The translations under genes and the position numbers were made by a program. Positions 9,742 to 19,557 of a stretch of DNA of 64,000 bases are shown here, one piece after another (position 1 is the stretch's first letter; each line of letters opens with the position of its first letter). A model generated the notes under the pieces. That model searched no databases. It was given only the letters and a program-made list of their open reading frames with translations, and had not been told where the DNA came from. This DNA is from Mycobacterium rhizamassiliense (GTDB lineage Bacteria > Actinomycetota > Actinomycetes > Mycobacteriales > Mycobacteriaceae): positions 1,843,498-1,907,497 of the forward strand of contig NZ_LT721901.1 of the NCBI RefSeq assembly GCF_900157375.1, given 5' to 3'.

Positions 9742-10872
9742 TCACCCTGACATCGAATCGGTGCCCGCGGTTCCAGTGAACGTCGCGTCGTCCTCGTAGT
9801 CGATGACCTCGCCGCGCAGCGCGTCGAAGATCGCCACGCCCTGTGACACCAGCCCCGCGGCCACCTGGCCGAGCCCCTCGGCGCCGTTGAGCACGGTCAG
9901 GTTCGCGCTCGACAACCCCAGCGCGGCCTTCTCAACGATCAGCGGCAGCTGGTCGATCAGCGCCTTGTCCAGCGCGACGCGATTGTGCGAGGCCGCAGCC
10001 TCGGCCTGGATCTTCATCTTCTCGGCATCGGCCACCGCCATGATCCGGACGCGTTCGGCCTCGGCCTCGGCGGGCTTGACCACCTCGGCGACCAGCTCCT
10101 GTTGGCGCAACTCGGCGGCGCGCTGCGCCAATTCCGTGCGCATCTGCAGCACCTCGCGCTGCGCCTCGGCCTCGGCCAGCGGGCCGGCCTGCGCGGCTTC
10201 GGCCTGGGCCTTGTCGACCTCGGCCTTGTATTGCGCCTTGACAATCGCTGTCTCCCTGGCGAATTCGGCCTGCTTGCGCTGCGACTCCTGCTCGGCCTCG
10301 GCGGCCTTCTGGTTGGCCTGCGCCTGGGCGACCTGCGCCTGCTGCTGAATGGCCGCGTTGTGCGGCGCGGACATCGCGGCGATGTACCCCAGTCCGTCGT
10401 CGTCGATGGACTGGATCTGCAGCGCGTCGACGCTGAGGCCGATGCGGGCCATCTCCTCCTTGGAGCCGTCGAGCACCTCGGTGGCCAGCTTCTGGCGTTC
10501 CCGGATGATCTGCTCGACGGTCATCGACCCGATGATCGAGCGCAGGTGGCCAGCGAAGATCCGGCCGGTGAGGACGGACATCTGGTCCTGCTCGGACAGG
10601 AAGCGCTGGGCGGCGCTGATGACGCTCTCGGTGTCGTTGCCGACCTTGAAGGCGATTACCGCCCGGACGTTCAGCGTGATGCCTTGTTGCGTGACGCACT
10701 TTTCGGCGACCTCGGACTCGCACATGGCCAGCGTCAGGAATGCGGCCTTGCGGAAGAACGGGACGACAAACGCGCCGTGGCCGGTGACGACCCGGAACGG
10801 CGCATTGGTCTTGGCCTTGCCTCCGGAGATCAGCATCGCCTCGTCCGGGGCGGGCACCCTATAACCGAGCAT
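9742..10872 (-). CDS. Flotillin-like SPFH/band 7 protein
   Basis: The 376-residue protein has an N-terminal SPFH/band 7 domain (about 1-170, MLGYRVPAPDEAMLISGG to IDDDGLGYIAAM). A long Ala/Glu/Gln-rich coiled coil (about 175-320) and a short tail follow, the flotillin layout. Flotillins scaffold membrane microdomains. No clear transmembrane helix is seen, so membrane association is probably through the N-terminal part or lipidation. The start ATG has AAGGAG seven bases upstream. The NfeD-like gene ends 27 bases before it on the same strand, the standard flotillin partner arrangement. It converges on the PPE gene with only 19 bases between stops. Confidence 0.9.
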   Translation of the reverse strand: MLGYRVPAPDEAMLISGGKAKTNAPFRVVTGHGAFVVPFFRKAAFLTLAMCESEVAEKCVTQQGITLNVRAVIAFKVGNDTESVISAAQRFLSEQDQMSVLTGRIFAGHLRSIIGSMTVEQIIRERQKLATEVLDGSKEEMARIGLSVDALQIQSIDDDGLGYIAAMSAPHNAAIQQQAQVAQAQANQKAAEAEQESQRKQAEFARETAIVKAQYKAEVDKAQAEAAQAGPLAEAEAQREVLQMRTELAQRAAELRQQELVAEVVKPAEAEAERVRIMAVADAEKMKIQAEAAASHNRVALDKALIDQLPLIVEKAALGLSSANLTVLNGAEGLGQVAAGLVSQGVAIFDALRGEVIDYEDDATFTGTAGTDSMSG

Positions 10873-10899
10873 CGTTGGACTCCTTGCAGTTTCGCTGGA

Positions 10900-11160
10900 T
10901 TAGGAAATTTCCGTCGCTACTTCAGATGCTGTGAAGTTCTTCCACGGCTCGACGACCACCGTCCGCGGACCGCGAACTTCCACCACCAAAACCTTGCTGC
11001 CCTTCGGTAGTGGCTCGTCCGACCATGCCAGGAAGGTCTCCTTCGATCCCCGCACGGTCACCAACACCTCGCCGGCGCCGCGATCACCGCGGGTCGCCAC
11101 GAGCAGCCTCCCCACACAACCGATTGCCGAGGCATCGCTCACGTTCGCATACTCCCCCAT
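10900..11160 (-). CDS. Short NfeD-like OB-fold protein, flotillin partner
   Basis: The 86-residue protein resembles the C-terminal beta-barrel (OB-fold) domain of NfeD proteins: GCVGRLLVATRGDRGAGEVLV, then KGSKVLVVEVRGPRTVVVEPW. It lacks the membrane helices and protease domain of long NfeD. Short NfeD proteins are regularly encoded beside flotillins and are thought to act with them in membrane organisation. It is the first gene of a two-gene unit with the flotillin gene. Confidence 0.8.
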   Translation of the reverse strand: MGEYANVSDASAIGCVGRLLVATRGDRGAGEVLVTVRGSKETFLAWSDEPLPKGSKVLVVEVRGPRTVVVEPWKNFTASEVATEIS

Positions 11161-11308
11161 CCGGCGGTCCAGCGTCGATTTTCGTCGTGTTTGCTGCCGA
11201 CTGCATAGGCCCGGGTCCGCCGCGGCTCCAAGGATCCATAGAGGTCGGTGTCAGAACCTTTGCTCACACGCCTCGAACCCCGGGCGGAGATGAGCGGAGG
11301 AGCCCGTC

Positions 11309-12016
11309 ATGATCGCCACGCTCGGCGTCGCCGCCCGCAAGGCTACCCAGGCCGCGGGTGTCGCGGTCATCGCCATCTCCCTCTCGCTCGGCTTTGCGAC
11401 GGGCTTGGCCCATGCCGACGAGACGGCCGTGCGCGGGATGTACGGCGACCCGGTCGCGGCCATCGCATTCTGGCAGCCGCAGACCTACGACGACTGCGTC
11501 CTGATGGCGGCGGCCGACGTGGTCGGCGAGGCGACGGGGCGCCGCGTCTCGGAGCAGGAGATCATCGCGCTGGCCCAGCAGACCCCCAGCCAGACGCACC
11601 CGGGGTCGATCTACACCATGCCCAAGAACAAGGACGACCCGAACACCGGGCAGGGCACCAGCTACAACGACATTCCGCTACTGCTGTCGCACTACGGCGT
11701 GGCCGCCACGGTGATCGACAAGAACGACGCCGGTGTGCCCACCGGCATGGCCGCCCTCAAGCAGTACCTGGGCGCCGGCCGCAAGGTGATCGTCGCGTTG
11801 AACGCCGAACTCCTCGCGGGCCAGCCGGAGGACCCCAAGGACCCCGGCCCCAACCACGCGGTCGTCGCGACCGGGGTCGACACCGTCAACGGCGCGGTGC
11901 ACCTCAACGACAGCGGGGTCGACGACGGCGCGGACAAGATCGTGTCCATCGAGCTCTTCACGAAGGCATGGGCCACCGGCGACGACGAGTTGGTCGTCAC
12001 CGGCGCACGCCGCTAG
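11309..12016 (+). CDS. Secreted C39-like cysteine peptidase family protein
   Basis: The 235-residue precursor has a Sec signal peptide (basic MIATLGVAARK, hydrophobic core, probable cleavage after AHA near residue 36). The mature part looks like a papain-fold C39-like domain: YDDCVLMAAADV with the candidate nucleophile Cys, PNHAVVATGVD with the candidate His about 115 residues later, and LNDSG supplying Asn/Asp. Substrate is unknown; an exported protease or transglutaminase-like role is possible. AGCGGAGGAG upstream of the ATG supports the start. Its TAG stop overlaps the wzm stop in a shared CTAG. Confidence 0.75.
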   Translation: MIATLGVAARKATQAAGVAVIAISLSLGFATGLAHADETAVRGMYGDPVAAIAFWQPQTYDDCVLMAAADVVGEATGRRVSEQEIIALAQQTPSQTHPGSIYTMPKNKDDPNTGQGTSYNDIPLLLSHYGVAATVIDKNDAGVPTGMAALKQYLGAGRKVIVALNAELLAGQPEDPKDPGPNHAVVATGVDTVNGAVHLNDSGVDDGADKIVSIELFTKAWATGDDELVVTGARR

Positions 12017-12843
12017 ACCCAGTACGGAACCCGGGCGCGGTATTGCCGCATCGCGATTGCCGCCATCAGCCAGCCGACGACGGTCAGCACCACGACCACC
12101 GCCCAGTGCCGCAGCTCCTGGTGGGCGCCCAGCAGCGGCGCCCGCACGATGTCGAGGTAGTGCAGCAGCGGGTTGAGCTCGACGATTTTCGACCAGCGCC
12201 CGGCCCCCTGCTGGCGCAGCGTGTCGTCGTTCCAGATGATCGGCGTCATGAAGAACAGCAGCTGCACGATGGAAAACAGCAGCGGTCCGATGTCGCGGTA
12301 GCGGGTCGCCAGAATGCCGAAACACAGTGAAACCCATATGCAATTCAGCACGATCAGGCCCAGCGCCGGAATCACCGACAGGTCGGCCCACGACCAGGGC
12401 TTGGGGAAGATGATCGCGACGACGACGTAGATGACGATGTTGTGCCCGAACAGGATCATCTGCCGCCACACCAGCCGGTAGACGTGCACGCTCAGCGGCG
12501 TCGGCAGTTGCTTGATCAGTCCCTCGTTGGAGACGAACACGTCCGCGCCCTCCAGAATTGCGGCGTTGATCAGGTTCCAGATGATCAGCCCGAGCGTGAC
12601 GTAGGGCAGGTGCACCGCGAGGTCGAGGTGAAACAGCTTGGAATACAAGCCGCCCATCGCGACGGCGGTGGTACCCGTCGCGATCGTGATCCAGAACGGC
12701 CCCAGCACCGAACGGCGGTAGCGCTGCTTGATGTCCTGCCAGCCCAGGTGCAGCCACAGCTCGCGCCGACGAAAGCCGTCCACCATGTCGTTGCGCGCGC
12801 GGGTGAAGGTCCGCGACTGGGCGGCGGCGTCGATGAACGTCAC
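12013..12843 (-). CDS. wzm: Galactan ABC exporter, membrane subunit Wzm (Rv3783 type)
   Basis: This ABC-2 type permease has 276 residues and about six hydrophobic spans. The family motif WRDIKQRYRRSVLGPFW-like segment appears here as WQDIKQRYRRSVLGPFW near residue 35. With Wzt it is thought to flip the lipid-linked galactan of arabinogalactan across the membrane. It overlaps glfT1 by four bases, and glfT1 overlaps wzt, so the exporter halves and the galactan-initiating transferase form one operon, as in M. tuberculosis (Rv3781-Rv3783). Confidence 0.94.
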   Translation of the reverse strand: MTFIDAAAQSRTFTRARNDMVDGFRRRELWLHLGWQDIKQRYRRSVLGPFWITIATGTTAVAMGGLYSKLFHLDLAVHLPYVTLGLIIWNLINAAILEGADVFVSNEGLIKQLPTPLSVHVYRLVWRQMILFGHNIVIYVVVAIIFPKPWSWADLSVIPALGLIVLNCIWVSLCFGILATRYRDIGPLLFSIVQLLFFMTPIIWNDDTLRQQGAGRWSKIVELNPLLHYLDIVRAPLLGAHQELRHWAVVVVLTVVGWLMAAIAMRQYRARVPYWV

Positions 12844-13754
12844 GAAGATCCTCCAGGCTTGCCGAACTGTTCACGACGTCCTAAGCGGCGCAACCGAATC
12901 CATTCCACCAGACCGCGGGGATCGCGACGGGTGATCAGGAAGAACCAGCCGAACCGGAGCCACTCCTGGGCCACCAGCTTGCGCAGACCCGGCTGTGACT
13001 GCAGGTAGCCGCGATTGCGGTAGGTATAGAACCGCTTGGTCGGATTGTCCGGGTACTGGGTGTGCATGCGGCCGCCCAGGATCGGCCGGAACTCCTCGGA
13101 TCCGCACGGGTGCAGGTACACCGCGTCCAGGCAGGTGCCGAACGGCAGGCCCGAGCGCACCAGCCGGCGATGCACCTCCACCTCGTCGCCGCGCAGGAAC
13201 AGCCGCAGGTCCGGGACGCCGACCGCGTCGATGGTGGAGGCGCGAAACAGCGCGCCGTTGAACAGCGACGCAATCCCGGGCAGCAGGTCCTGCCCGGCCT
13301 CGGTGCGCAATTCGTTTGCGCGCCTGCGCCATACCAGCCCGCGCCGCAGCGGGAACGCCAGGCGATCGGGGTCGTCGAGGTTGCACACCATCGGCGACAC
13401 CTCGGCCAGGGCGTGCTTCTGGGCGCAGGCCAGCAGCGTGGCCAGCACCCGGGTGTCCTGCGGACGCCCGTCGTCGTCGGCCAGCCACACCCAGTCGGCG
13501 CCGTGGGCCAGGGCGTGCAGCATGCCGAGCGCGAAACCGCCCGCGCCGCCGAGGTTTCGGCGGGACGCCAGATATGTGGTGGGAATCGGTTGGGCCGCAA
13601 CCACATCCCGGACGCGGCTGTCCGCGCCGCCGTCGTTGTCCACGACGATCAGGTGATCGGGCAGCCGGGTTTGCGTGCTCAGCATGTCCAGCGACTTGGC
13701 CAGCTCGTCGGGGCGTCGGTGCGTCACCACTACGGCGACGACGAGCTCACTCAT
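12840..13754 (-). CDS. glfT1: Galactofuranosyltransferase GlfT1
   Basis: GlfT1 adds the first galactofuranose residues from UDP-Galf to the rhamnosyl-GlcNAc-diphosphoryl-decaprenol linker. The 304-residue protein is a GT2 enzyme with the opening VVVTHRRPDELAKSL, NLGGAGGF at 68-74, and the metal/nucleotide motif LADDDGRP with Asp93-95; a RGDEVEVHRR segment follows. It lies between wzm and wzt and overlaps both coding regions (4 and 8 bases), so translation is probably coupled. Confidence 0.96.
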   Translation of the reverse strand: MSELVVAVVVTHRRPDELAKSLDMLSTQTRLPDHLIVVDNDGGADSRVRDVVAAQPIPTTYLASRRNLGGAGGFALGMLHALAHGADWVWLADDDGRPQDTRVLATLLACAQKHALAEVSPMVCNLDDPDRLAFPLRRGLVWRRRANELRTEAGQDLLPGIASLFNGALFRASTIDAVGVPDLRLFLRGDEVEVHRRLVRSGLPFGTCLDAVYLHPCGSEEFRPILGGRMHTQYPDNPTKRFYTYRNRGYLQSQPGLRKLVAQEWLRFGWFFLITRRDPRGLVEWIRLRRLGRREQFGKPGGSS

Positions 13755-14580
13755 CCCCGGACGCGCTTTGCGCCAGCGGCTCGTCGCGAGCGGTCTCTTC
13801 GAGCACCTCGCGGACGTGCCGCGCGGCGTCCTCGCCCTCGTAGGCGCGCACCACGTCCTCGATGCCGCCCGTCATCCGGATGACGCCGTGGTCGATCCAC
13901 ATCGCGGTCTTGCACAGCCGGGCCAGGAATTCATTGGAATGGCTTGCGAATACCAGGATCCCAGACCGCTCGACCAGACCCTGCAGCCGCGACTGGGCCT
14001 TCTTGAGGAAGTCGGCGTCCACCGCGCCGATGCCCTCGTCGAGCAGCAAGATCTCGGGGTCGATGCTGGTGACCACGCCCATCGCCAGGCGTACCCGCAT
14101 GCCGGTGGAGTACGTACGCAGCGGCATCGACAGATAATCGCCGAGTTCGGTGAACTCCGCGATCTCATCTACCTTGGCCAGCATCTGCTTTCGCGTCTGC
14201 CCGAGGAACAGGCCGCGGATGATGATGTTTTCGTAGCCGGAGATCTCGGGGTCCATGCCCACGCCGAGATCGAACACCGGCGCCACCCGGCCGGTGACCT
14301 TCGCCGAGCCACGGGTGGGCTCGTAGATGCCCGAAAGTAGCCGCAGCAGAGTCGATTTCCCGGCCCCGTTGTGGCCGACCAGTCCCACGCGGTCGCCCAG
14401 TTCGAGCGACATCGTGATGTCGCGCAACGCCTCTACGACGACGACGTTGGAGTTGTTGCGGCCGATCGTGCCGCCGGCCTTGCCGAGGAAGGCCTTCTTC
14501 AGCGAGCGCGACTTGGCGTCGAAGATGGGAAATTCCACCCACGCGTCGCGGGTCTCGATGTGAGGGGAGGGGTCGGGCAC
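13747..14580 (-). CDS. wzt: Galactan ABC exporter, ATPase subunit Wzt (Rv3781 type)
   Basis: This is the nucleotide-binding partner of Wzm. From the GTG at 14578-14580 the protein has 277 residues: Walker A GHNGAGKST at 69-77, signature YSTGM at 157-161, Walker B ILLLDE at 177-182 and His214. I chose this GTG because a longer frame would run through the bpa coding region, while MPDPSPHIETRDAWVEFPIFD matches the family start; M. tuberculosis Rv3781 is 273 residues. The start lies eight bases after the bpa stop. There is no C-terminal O-antigen-type carbohydrate-binding domain. Confidence 0.94.
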   Translation of the reverse strand: MPDPSPHIETRDAWVEFPIFDAKSRSLKKAFLGKAGGTIGRNNSNVVVVEALRDITMSLELGDRVGLVGHNGAGKSTLLRLLSGIYEPTRGSAKVTGRVAPVFDLGVGMDPEISGYENIIIRGLFLGQTRKQMLAKVDEIAEFTELGDYLSMPLRTYSTGMRVRLAMGVVTSIDPEILLLDEGIGAVDADFLKKAQSRLQGLVERSGILVFASHSNEFLARLCKTAMWIDHGVIRMTGGIEDVVRAYEGEDAARHVREVLEETARDEPLAQSASGDE

Positions 14581-14588
14581 TGGAACTC

Positions 14589-15122
14589 TTACAGGTACTG
14601 CCCGGTGCCCGAGCCGTGACCCGAGCGTCCGATGCCCGGCGGCAGCGCACCCTGGCGCATCTGCTCGAGCTGCGCACGCGCGGCCATCTGCTGGGCGAAC
14701 AGCGCGGTCTGGATGCCGTGGAACAGCCCCTCCAGCCACCCGACCAGCTGTGCCTGGGCGATGCGCAGCTCGGCGTCCGTCGGCTCGGAATCCTCGTTGA
14801 ACGGCAGGGTGAGCCGGTCGAGTTCCTCGCGCAGTTCGGGCGCCAGGCCGTCTTCGAGCTCGCGGATGCTGGTGGCGTGGATCTCGCGCAGCCGCCTGCG
14901 GCTGGCGTCGTCCAGGGGTGCGGCCCGCACCTCTTCGAGCAGCTGCTTGATCATGGTGCCGATGCGCATCACCTTCGCGGGCTGCTCGACCAGGTCGGTC
15001 AGCGCGTGTTCGTCGGAGTGGTCGTCAGGCCCGTCGCTCAGGGCCATGATTCGCGGATCGATGCCGCCGATGATCTCGACGCCGTCGTCGTCGTTGTTGT
15101 TACCGATACTCAATTCGGTCAC
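14589..15122 (-). CDS. bpa: Bacterial proteasome activator Bpa/PafE (Rv3780 type)
   Basis: Bpa forms a dodecameric ring that opens the 20S proteasome gate without ATP and feeds it unfolded proteins such as HspR. The 177-residue protein has an acidic disordered N-terminus (to about 45), a helical core (about 47-150) and the C-terminal Gly-Gln-Tyr-Leu at 174-177 that docks into the proteasome alpha ring. M. tuberculosis Rv3780 has 174 residues with the same end. It lies upstream of the galactan export genes on the same strand, so a proteostasis gene is probably co-transcribed with wall-export genes. Confidence 0.95.
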   Translation of the reverse strand: MTELSIGNNNDDDGVEIIGGIDPRIMALSDGPDDHSDEHALTDLVEQPAKVMRIGTMIKQLLEEVRAAPLDDASRRRLREIHATSIRELEDGLAPELREELDRLTLPFNEDSEPTDAELRIAQAQLVGWLEGLFHGIQTALFAQQMAARAQLEQMRQGALPPGIGRSGHGSGTGQYL

Positions 15123-15138
15123 CGTCCTCTAATTACAT

Positions 15139-17193
15139 CTAAGGGCGTGGCGCTGCAGCGTTTCCGCGCCATTCGTAGATTTTTGCGCCGCCGTTGTCGT
15201 AGATCAGCGCCCACGACTTCGATTTCTCCAGCGACACTAGTCCGTCGGGTACAGCGAACCCGCGAACCGTGGGCGTGCTGGTGTAGATGTACCGAATGTT
15301 GAGCGCCTTGATCGCCTCGACGACTTTCGGATCGGATTCGCCGCGGCGGGCGGAGGCCCAGAAGATATAGCGCTGCGGCCCCGGCCCGGTCTGCTGCGGG
15401 TAGTCGTAGTGCGTCCACAGCGGGTGCAGGTCGGCCACCGCGTACATCCAGGCGGTGCCGTCGGTGTTGGCGTCGCCGATCACGGTGTCGTGGGCGCCCG
15501 GCAGCTTCGACAGATACGCCATGGCCATCAGGTCGCGCTGGTCGATCATCACCGAGTCGTACTTGTCGCCGAACAGCACCAGGTGCCGATAGAAGTAATG
15601 CCGCGCGATGAACACCGTGCTCAGCACCAGCAGCACCGCGGTCGTCGAGACCCACACGCGCGGCGGCAACTCCCGGAACCGCCCGACGACCCGCTTGGCC
15701 ACCGCGACGGCCAGCAGCACCGCGGCGAACAACGCCAGCGCGGCCATCGGCGTCACCAGCACCGTCACCACCGAGGTGAGCCGGCGCGGATCGTTGTAGA
15801 AGAACTGGCTGAACTTCTCGATCGCCGCGCCCGCCGCGTTGTGAAACGGCGCCCCCGAGTAGACCGTCGCCACCGTGAGCACCAGCCAGACCGCCGGCGG
15901 CCACCAGATCCGCTTGTACAGCAGGAGCGCCATGCCGGCGTAGACCAGCACGACCAGGCCTATCTGCGTCGGGAAGTCGTTGAGGTGGCGGGTGTGCAGC
16001 AGCAGCGCGTCGATGACGCCCTGCTTGGCGCTCTTGAAGCTGGGGAAGGCGTGCCCGGCGATGATGTCGGCCTGCCGCAGCACCCCGAGGAACTGCGGCG
16101 CCAGGATCAGCCCCGTCGGCACCGCGACGGCCGTCAGTGTGAGCGCGTCGGCCAGCCGGCCGCGCACCGGATGCCACAGCGCGTCCAGGAGCCACCAGCC
16201 CAGCAGGAACAGCACGACGATGAAGCCGCCGGTGAGGTGTACCGACAGCACACCGATCAGGGCCAGCGCGGCCACCGGGATGCGGTCGCGATGCCGCAGG
16301 GTCGAGACGATCAGGACGAACGTCGGGATCGCGACGCCGTAGGCCGCGAGGTTGGGCATCGCGGCGACGCCGAACTCGACGTAGGGCACCGAGGTGAACG
16401 ACGCCGACAGGGCCGCGGCGGTGGCCGCCACGCCCGCGGTGCGCCACACCGTCGTCACGGGGCGCAGCAGATGCCAGCTGAGCATCGCGGCGCTGGTCGG
16501 GAACAGCCAGACCGAGGCCGCCACCGAGCTCACGGTGTAGCCGGTGGTCGGCGCCGCCCCGGTGAGCTGGCAGTAGAGGGCGGTCAGGGCGTGGAACACC
16601 GACGGGTAGTACAGCGGCTGGTGTGTCTCGACGTTGCGCAGCTCGCCCATGTGGGTCGACGACGCCTGGCCGGTGTCGAGCATGAAGCGCACCTCGTTGG
16701 CGTGCCACACCGCGTCCCAGGTGCTGGGGACCGTCTGCCAATGCGCTGCCAGGCCGCGGTAGGCCGCCCACATGATCAGCAGCACCCCGAGCGCGACGCC
16801 GGCCCCGACCGCCAGCGCCGGCAGGCCGGTGATGGCCCGCGCCTCAGCCTCGGTGTCGCGGTAGCGGGCGAGCAGCAGCTGCAACGCCGTCGCCACCACA
16901 CACACGGCGATCAGCGCGGCCAGCGCGGTCCACCCGTTCCAGGGGATGCCAACGGCACCAAAGGGAATGATCGCCAGGGCCACCACGCCGTAGGTCAGCG
17001 CCGGGCCAACTGCTACTGCGGCCGGCCAAGATAGCTGAGCGATACGGGCGACGATTGTCCCTGGGGCGATCAGTAAAAACAGCGCAAGCAGCGTTCCGAA
17101 CCAGAGCCCCACTCGACTAGTATGGCTGGCCGGGTGACCTTGCTCGGGAAGCCACCGGCTGGCTGGAACGTCTGTGGCACCCGTTACCGTCAC
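15139..17193 (-). CDS. Polytopic GT-C-type membrane glycosyltransferase (Rv3779 type, DUF6541)
   Basis: The 684-residue protein has a dozen or so hydrophobic spans and a C-terminal extracytoplasmic region of about 130 residues. M. tuberculosis Rv3779 (666 residues) has been linked to polyprenyl-monophosphomannose synthesis. Candidate catalytic acidic residues lie in the first large loop ([19 protein letters not shown] near residue 158). It ends 17 bases before bpa on the same strand, so it probably heads the bpa-wzt-glfT1-wzm unit. Its start region overlaps only the dispensable upstream part of the divergent aminotransferase-like frame. Confidence 0.88.
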   Translation of the reverse strand: MTVTGATDVPASRWLPEQGHPASHTSRVGLWFGTLLALFLLIAPGTIVARIAQLSWPAAVAVGPALTYGVVALAIIPFGAVGIPWNGWTALAALIAVCVVATALQLLLARYRDTEAEARAITGLPALAVGAGVALGVLLIMWAAYRGLAAHWQTVPSTWDAVWHANEVRFMLDTGQASSTHMGELRNVETHQPLYYPSVFHALTALYCQLTGAAPTTGYTVSSVAASVWLFPTSAAMLSWHLLRPVTTVWRTAGVAATAAALSASFTSVPYVEFGVAAMPNLAAYGVAIPTFVLIVSTLRHRDRIPVAALALIGVLSVHLTGGFIVVLFLLGWWLLDALWHPVRGRLADALTLTAVAVPTGLILAPQFLGVLRQADIIAGHAFPSFKSAKQGVIDALLLHTRHLNDFPTQIGLVVLVYAGMALLLYKRIWWPPAVWLVLTVATVYSGAPFHNAAGAAIEKFSQFFYNDPRRLTSVVTVLVTPMAALALFAAVLLAVAVAKRVVGRFRELPPRVWVSTTAVLLVLSTVFIARHYFYRHLVLFGDKYDSVMIDQRDLMAMAYLSKLPGAHDTVIGDANTDGTAWMYAVADLHPLWTHYDYPQQTGPGPQRYIFWASARRGESDPKVVEAIKALNIRYIYTSTPTVRGFAVPDGLVSLEKSKSWALIYDNGGAKIYEWRGNAAAPRP

Positions 17194-17230
17194 AATTTCG
17201 CTCTATCGCGGAAGCTCTAAGGTGGCTGGC

Positions 17231-18427
17231 ATGGCTTACGACGTCGCCCGGGTGCGCGGACTGCATCCGTCGCTGGGTGACGGGTGGGTGCACTTCGATG
17301 CCCCGGCCGGCATGTTGATCCCCGATTCCGTCGCGACCACGGTGTCGACGGCCTTCCGCAGGTCCGGTTCCTCTACGGCCGGCGCACACCCGTCGGCGCA
17401 GCGCAGCGCGGCCGTGCTGGAGGCGGCGCGGTCCGCGGTGGCTGACCTGTTCAACGCCGACCCCGCGGGCGTCGTGCTCGGCGCCGACCGCGCGATCCTG
17501 CTGTCGTCGTTGGCCGAGGCGTCCTCGTCGCGCGCCGGGCTGGGCTACGAGGTGATCGTCAGCCGCCTGGACGACGAGGCGAACATCGCGCCCTGGCTGC
17601 GCGCGGCGCACCGCTACGGCGCCAAGGTGAAGTGGGCCGAGATCGACATCGAGACGGGCGAGCTGCCGACCTGGCAGTGGGAGGGCCTGATCGGCAAGTC
17701 GACCCGGCTGGTCGCGGTGGCCTCGGCCTCCGGAACGCTCGGCACGGTCACCGACCTGCGGGCGATGACCAAGCTGATCCACGACGTCGGCGGGCTGGTG
17801 GTGGTCGACCACTCCGCGGCCGCGCCCTACCGGCTGCTCGACGTCAAGGAGGCCGAGGCCGACATCGTCGCGGTGAATGCCTTGGCGTGGGGCGGTCCGC
17901 CCGTCGGCGCCGTCGTGTTCCGCGACCCGTCGCTCATCAACTCGTTCGGTGCGGTCTCGACGGACTCCAACGCCACCGGCGCCGCCCGCCTGGAAATCGG
18001 CGCGCACCAGTTCGGTCTGCTGGGCGGCATGGTCGCCAGCATCGAATACCTCGCCGCGCTCGACGAGTCCGCGCGCGGCACCCGGCGCGAACGCCTGTCG
18101 CTGTCAATGCAGTCGGCCGGCCTGTATTTGAACCGCGTCTTCGACTACCTGATGTCCTCGCTGCGGTCGCTGCCGCTGATGATGCTGATCGGCCGCCCCG
18201 AGGCGCGCATCCCCGTGGTGAGCTTCGCCCTCAACGGCGTGCCCGCCGAGCGGGTGGTTCAGCGGCTGGCGGACAACGGAATCCTGGCGGTCTCCAACGG
18301 GACGTCGCGGGCGCTCGAGGTGCTGGGCGTCAACGACGTCGGCGGCGCGGTGACCGTCGGCCTCGCGCACTACTCGACGACCGCCGAGGTCGACCAGCTG
18401 GTCCGCGCGCTGGCCTCCCTGGGCTAG
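17231..18427 (+). CDS. Aminotransferase class V-fold protein lacking the PLP lysine (Rv3778c type)
   Basis: The 398-residue protein is related to cysteine desulfurase/class V aminotransferases: the fold core [12 protein letters not shown] (Asp193) and the C-terminal [19 protein letters not shown] are recognisable. The Ser-x-His-Lys segment that holds the PLP Schiff-base lysine in SufS/NifS reads [10 protein letters not shown] here (about 215-224), with no lysine. The activity therefore may be lost or changed. I start at the ATG at 17231 because this gives the 398-residue length of M. tuberculosis Rv3778c; the frame extends 19 residues upstream. The stop shares a CTAG with the convergent quinone reductase. 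Confidence 0.85.
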   Translation: MAYDVARVRGLHPSLGDGWVHFDAPAGMLIPDSVATTVSTAFRRSGSSTAGAHPSAQRSAAVLEAARSAVADLFNADPAGVVLGADRAILLSSLAEASSSRAGLGYEVIVSRLDDEANIAPWLRAAHRYGAKVKWAEIDIETGELPTWQWEGLIGKSTRLVAVASASGTLGTVTDLRAMTKLIHDVGGLVVVDHSAAAPYRLLDVKEAEADIVAVNALAWGGPPVGAVVFRDPSLINSFGAVSTDSNATGAARLEIGAHQFGLLGGMVASIEYLAALDESARGTRRERLSLSMQSAGLYLNRVFDYLMSSLRSLPLMMLIGRPEARIPVVSFALNGVPAERVVQRLADNGILAVSNGTSRALEVLGVNDVGGAVTVGLAHYSTTAEVDQLVRALASLG

Positions 18428-19395
18428 ACGGTCAGCACGATCTTGCCGTGGCCTTCCCCGGCCACCAGCTGCTTGTGCGCGTCACCGGCCCGCTGGATGG
18501 GCATGCGGCATCCGATGATCGGGCGCACGCGGCCGTCGGCGATCATCGGCCACACCGACTCGATCACCGCCTGCACGATCTCGGTCTTGCTGTTGGGTCC
18601 GCTCACCGGCCGGGCACGCAGCGTCGTGCCGATCACCCGCGCCCGCTTGGCCATCAGCTTGCCGATGTTCAGCTCGCCCTTCACCCCGCCCTGCATGCCG
18701 ATGATGACCAACTGCCCGTCGGTGGCCAGCGCGTCGATATTGCGGTCCAGGTACGAGGCGCCCATCAGGTCGAAGATCACGTCGGCGCCGCCGGTTTCGG
18801 CGCGCAGCCGTTCGACGAAGTCCTCGTCGCGGTAGTTGATCGTGATCTCGGCCCCCAGCTCGCGGCACACGTCCAGCTTGGCCGCCGACCCGGCGGTGAC
18901 CGCCACCCGGGCGCCCAGCGCGCGGGCAACCTGGATTGCGTGGGTGCCGATGCCGCTGCCGCCGCCGTGCATCAGCAACAGCTGGCCCTCGTGCAGGTGC
19001 GCGGCCAGCACCAGGTTGGACCACACGGTGCAGGCCACCTCGGGTAGCCCGGCCGCATCGACCAGGTCGATGCCATCTGGAATCGGCAGCACCTGGCTGG
19101 CCGGAACCGCGACGTGCTCGGCGTACCCGCCGCCGGCCAGCAACGCGCAAACCTCTTGTCCCACCGACCATTCGGATACGTCGGGGCCCACCTCGGCGAT
19201 GACGCCGGACACCTCCATGCCGATGATCTCGCTGGCTCCGGGAGGCGGCGGATACTTGCCGGCGGCCTGCAGCACGTCGGCGCGGTTGACACCGGCCGCG
19301 ACGACCTTGATCAGGACCTCGCCCGGGCCCGCTGAGACATCGGGCACTTCTTGCCAGACGAGTTGGTCGGAGGATTCGGCGACGACGGCGCGCAT
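18424..19395 (-). CDS. NAD(P)H quinone oxidoreductase, MDR family (Rv3777 type)
   Basis: The 323-residue zinc-independent medium-chain reductase of the PIG3/quinone reductase type has an N-terminal GroES-like domain ([21 protein letters not shown]) and a Rossmann domain with [12 protein letters not shown]. The ATG at 19393-19395 (MRAVVAE) is the usual family start; a longer frame to 19449 has no support. Synteny with Rv3777 between Rv3778c and the tRNA-Ser supports the assignment. The physiological substrate is unknown. Confidence 0.88.
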   Translation of the reverse strand: MRAVVAESSDQLVWQEVPDVSAGPGEVLIKVVAAGVNRADVLQAAGKYPPPPGASEIIGMEVSGVIAEVGPDVSEWSVGQEVCALLAGGGYAEHVAVPASQVLPIPDGIDLVDAAGLPEVACTVWSNLVLAAHLHEGQLLLMHGGGSGIGTHAIQVARALGARVAVTAGSAAKLDVCRELGAEITINYRDEDFVERLRAETGGADVIFDLMGASYLDRNIDALATDGQLVIIGMQGGVKGELNIGKLMAKRARVIGTTLRARPVSGPNSKTEIVQAVIESVWPMIADGRVRPIIGCRMPIQRAGDAHKQLVAGEGHGKIVLTV

Positions 19396-19465
19396 ATCGG
19401 CCACGCTACTAGCCGGCCGAAACCGCCTCAGTGCTGGCAACGCGAGCACCGTTACCCTTATCAGC

Positions 19466-19555
19466 GGTGGCGTGGCAGAGCGGCCTAATGCACTCGCCTT
19501 GAAAGCGAGAGACGGCTAAAACCGTCCGGGGGTTCAAATCCCTCCGCCACCGCCA
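19466..19555 (+). tRNA. tRNA-Ser (anticodon UGA)
   Basis: The acceptor stem GGTGGCG pairs with CGCCACC; the discriminator G and an encoded CCA follow. The anticodon loop CTTGAAA gives UGA between CTCGC/GCGAG stems. The long variable arm (GACGGCTAAAACCGTC) is typical of serine tRNAs, and the T-loop is GTTCAAATC. Confidence 0.97.
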
Positions 19556-19557
19556 AG

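Noticed and set aside
13747..14739. Long start for wzt at 14739
   Set aside because: The extra 53 residues overlap the bpa end and are low-complexity; the GTG at 14580 gives the family length.
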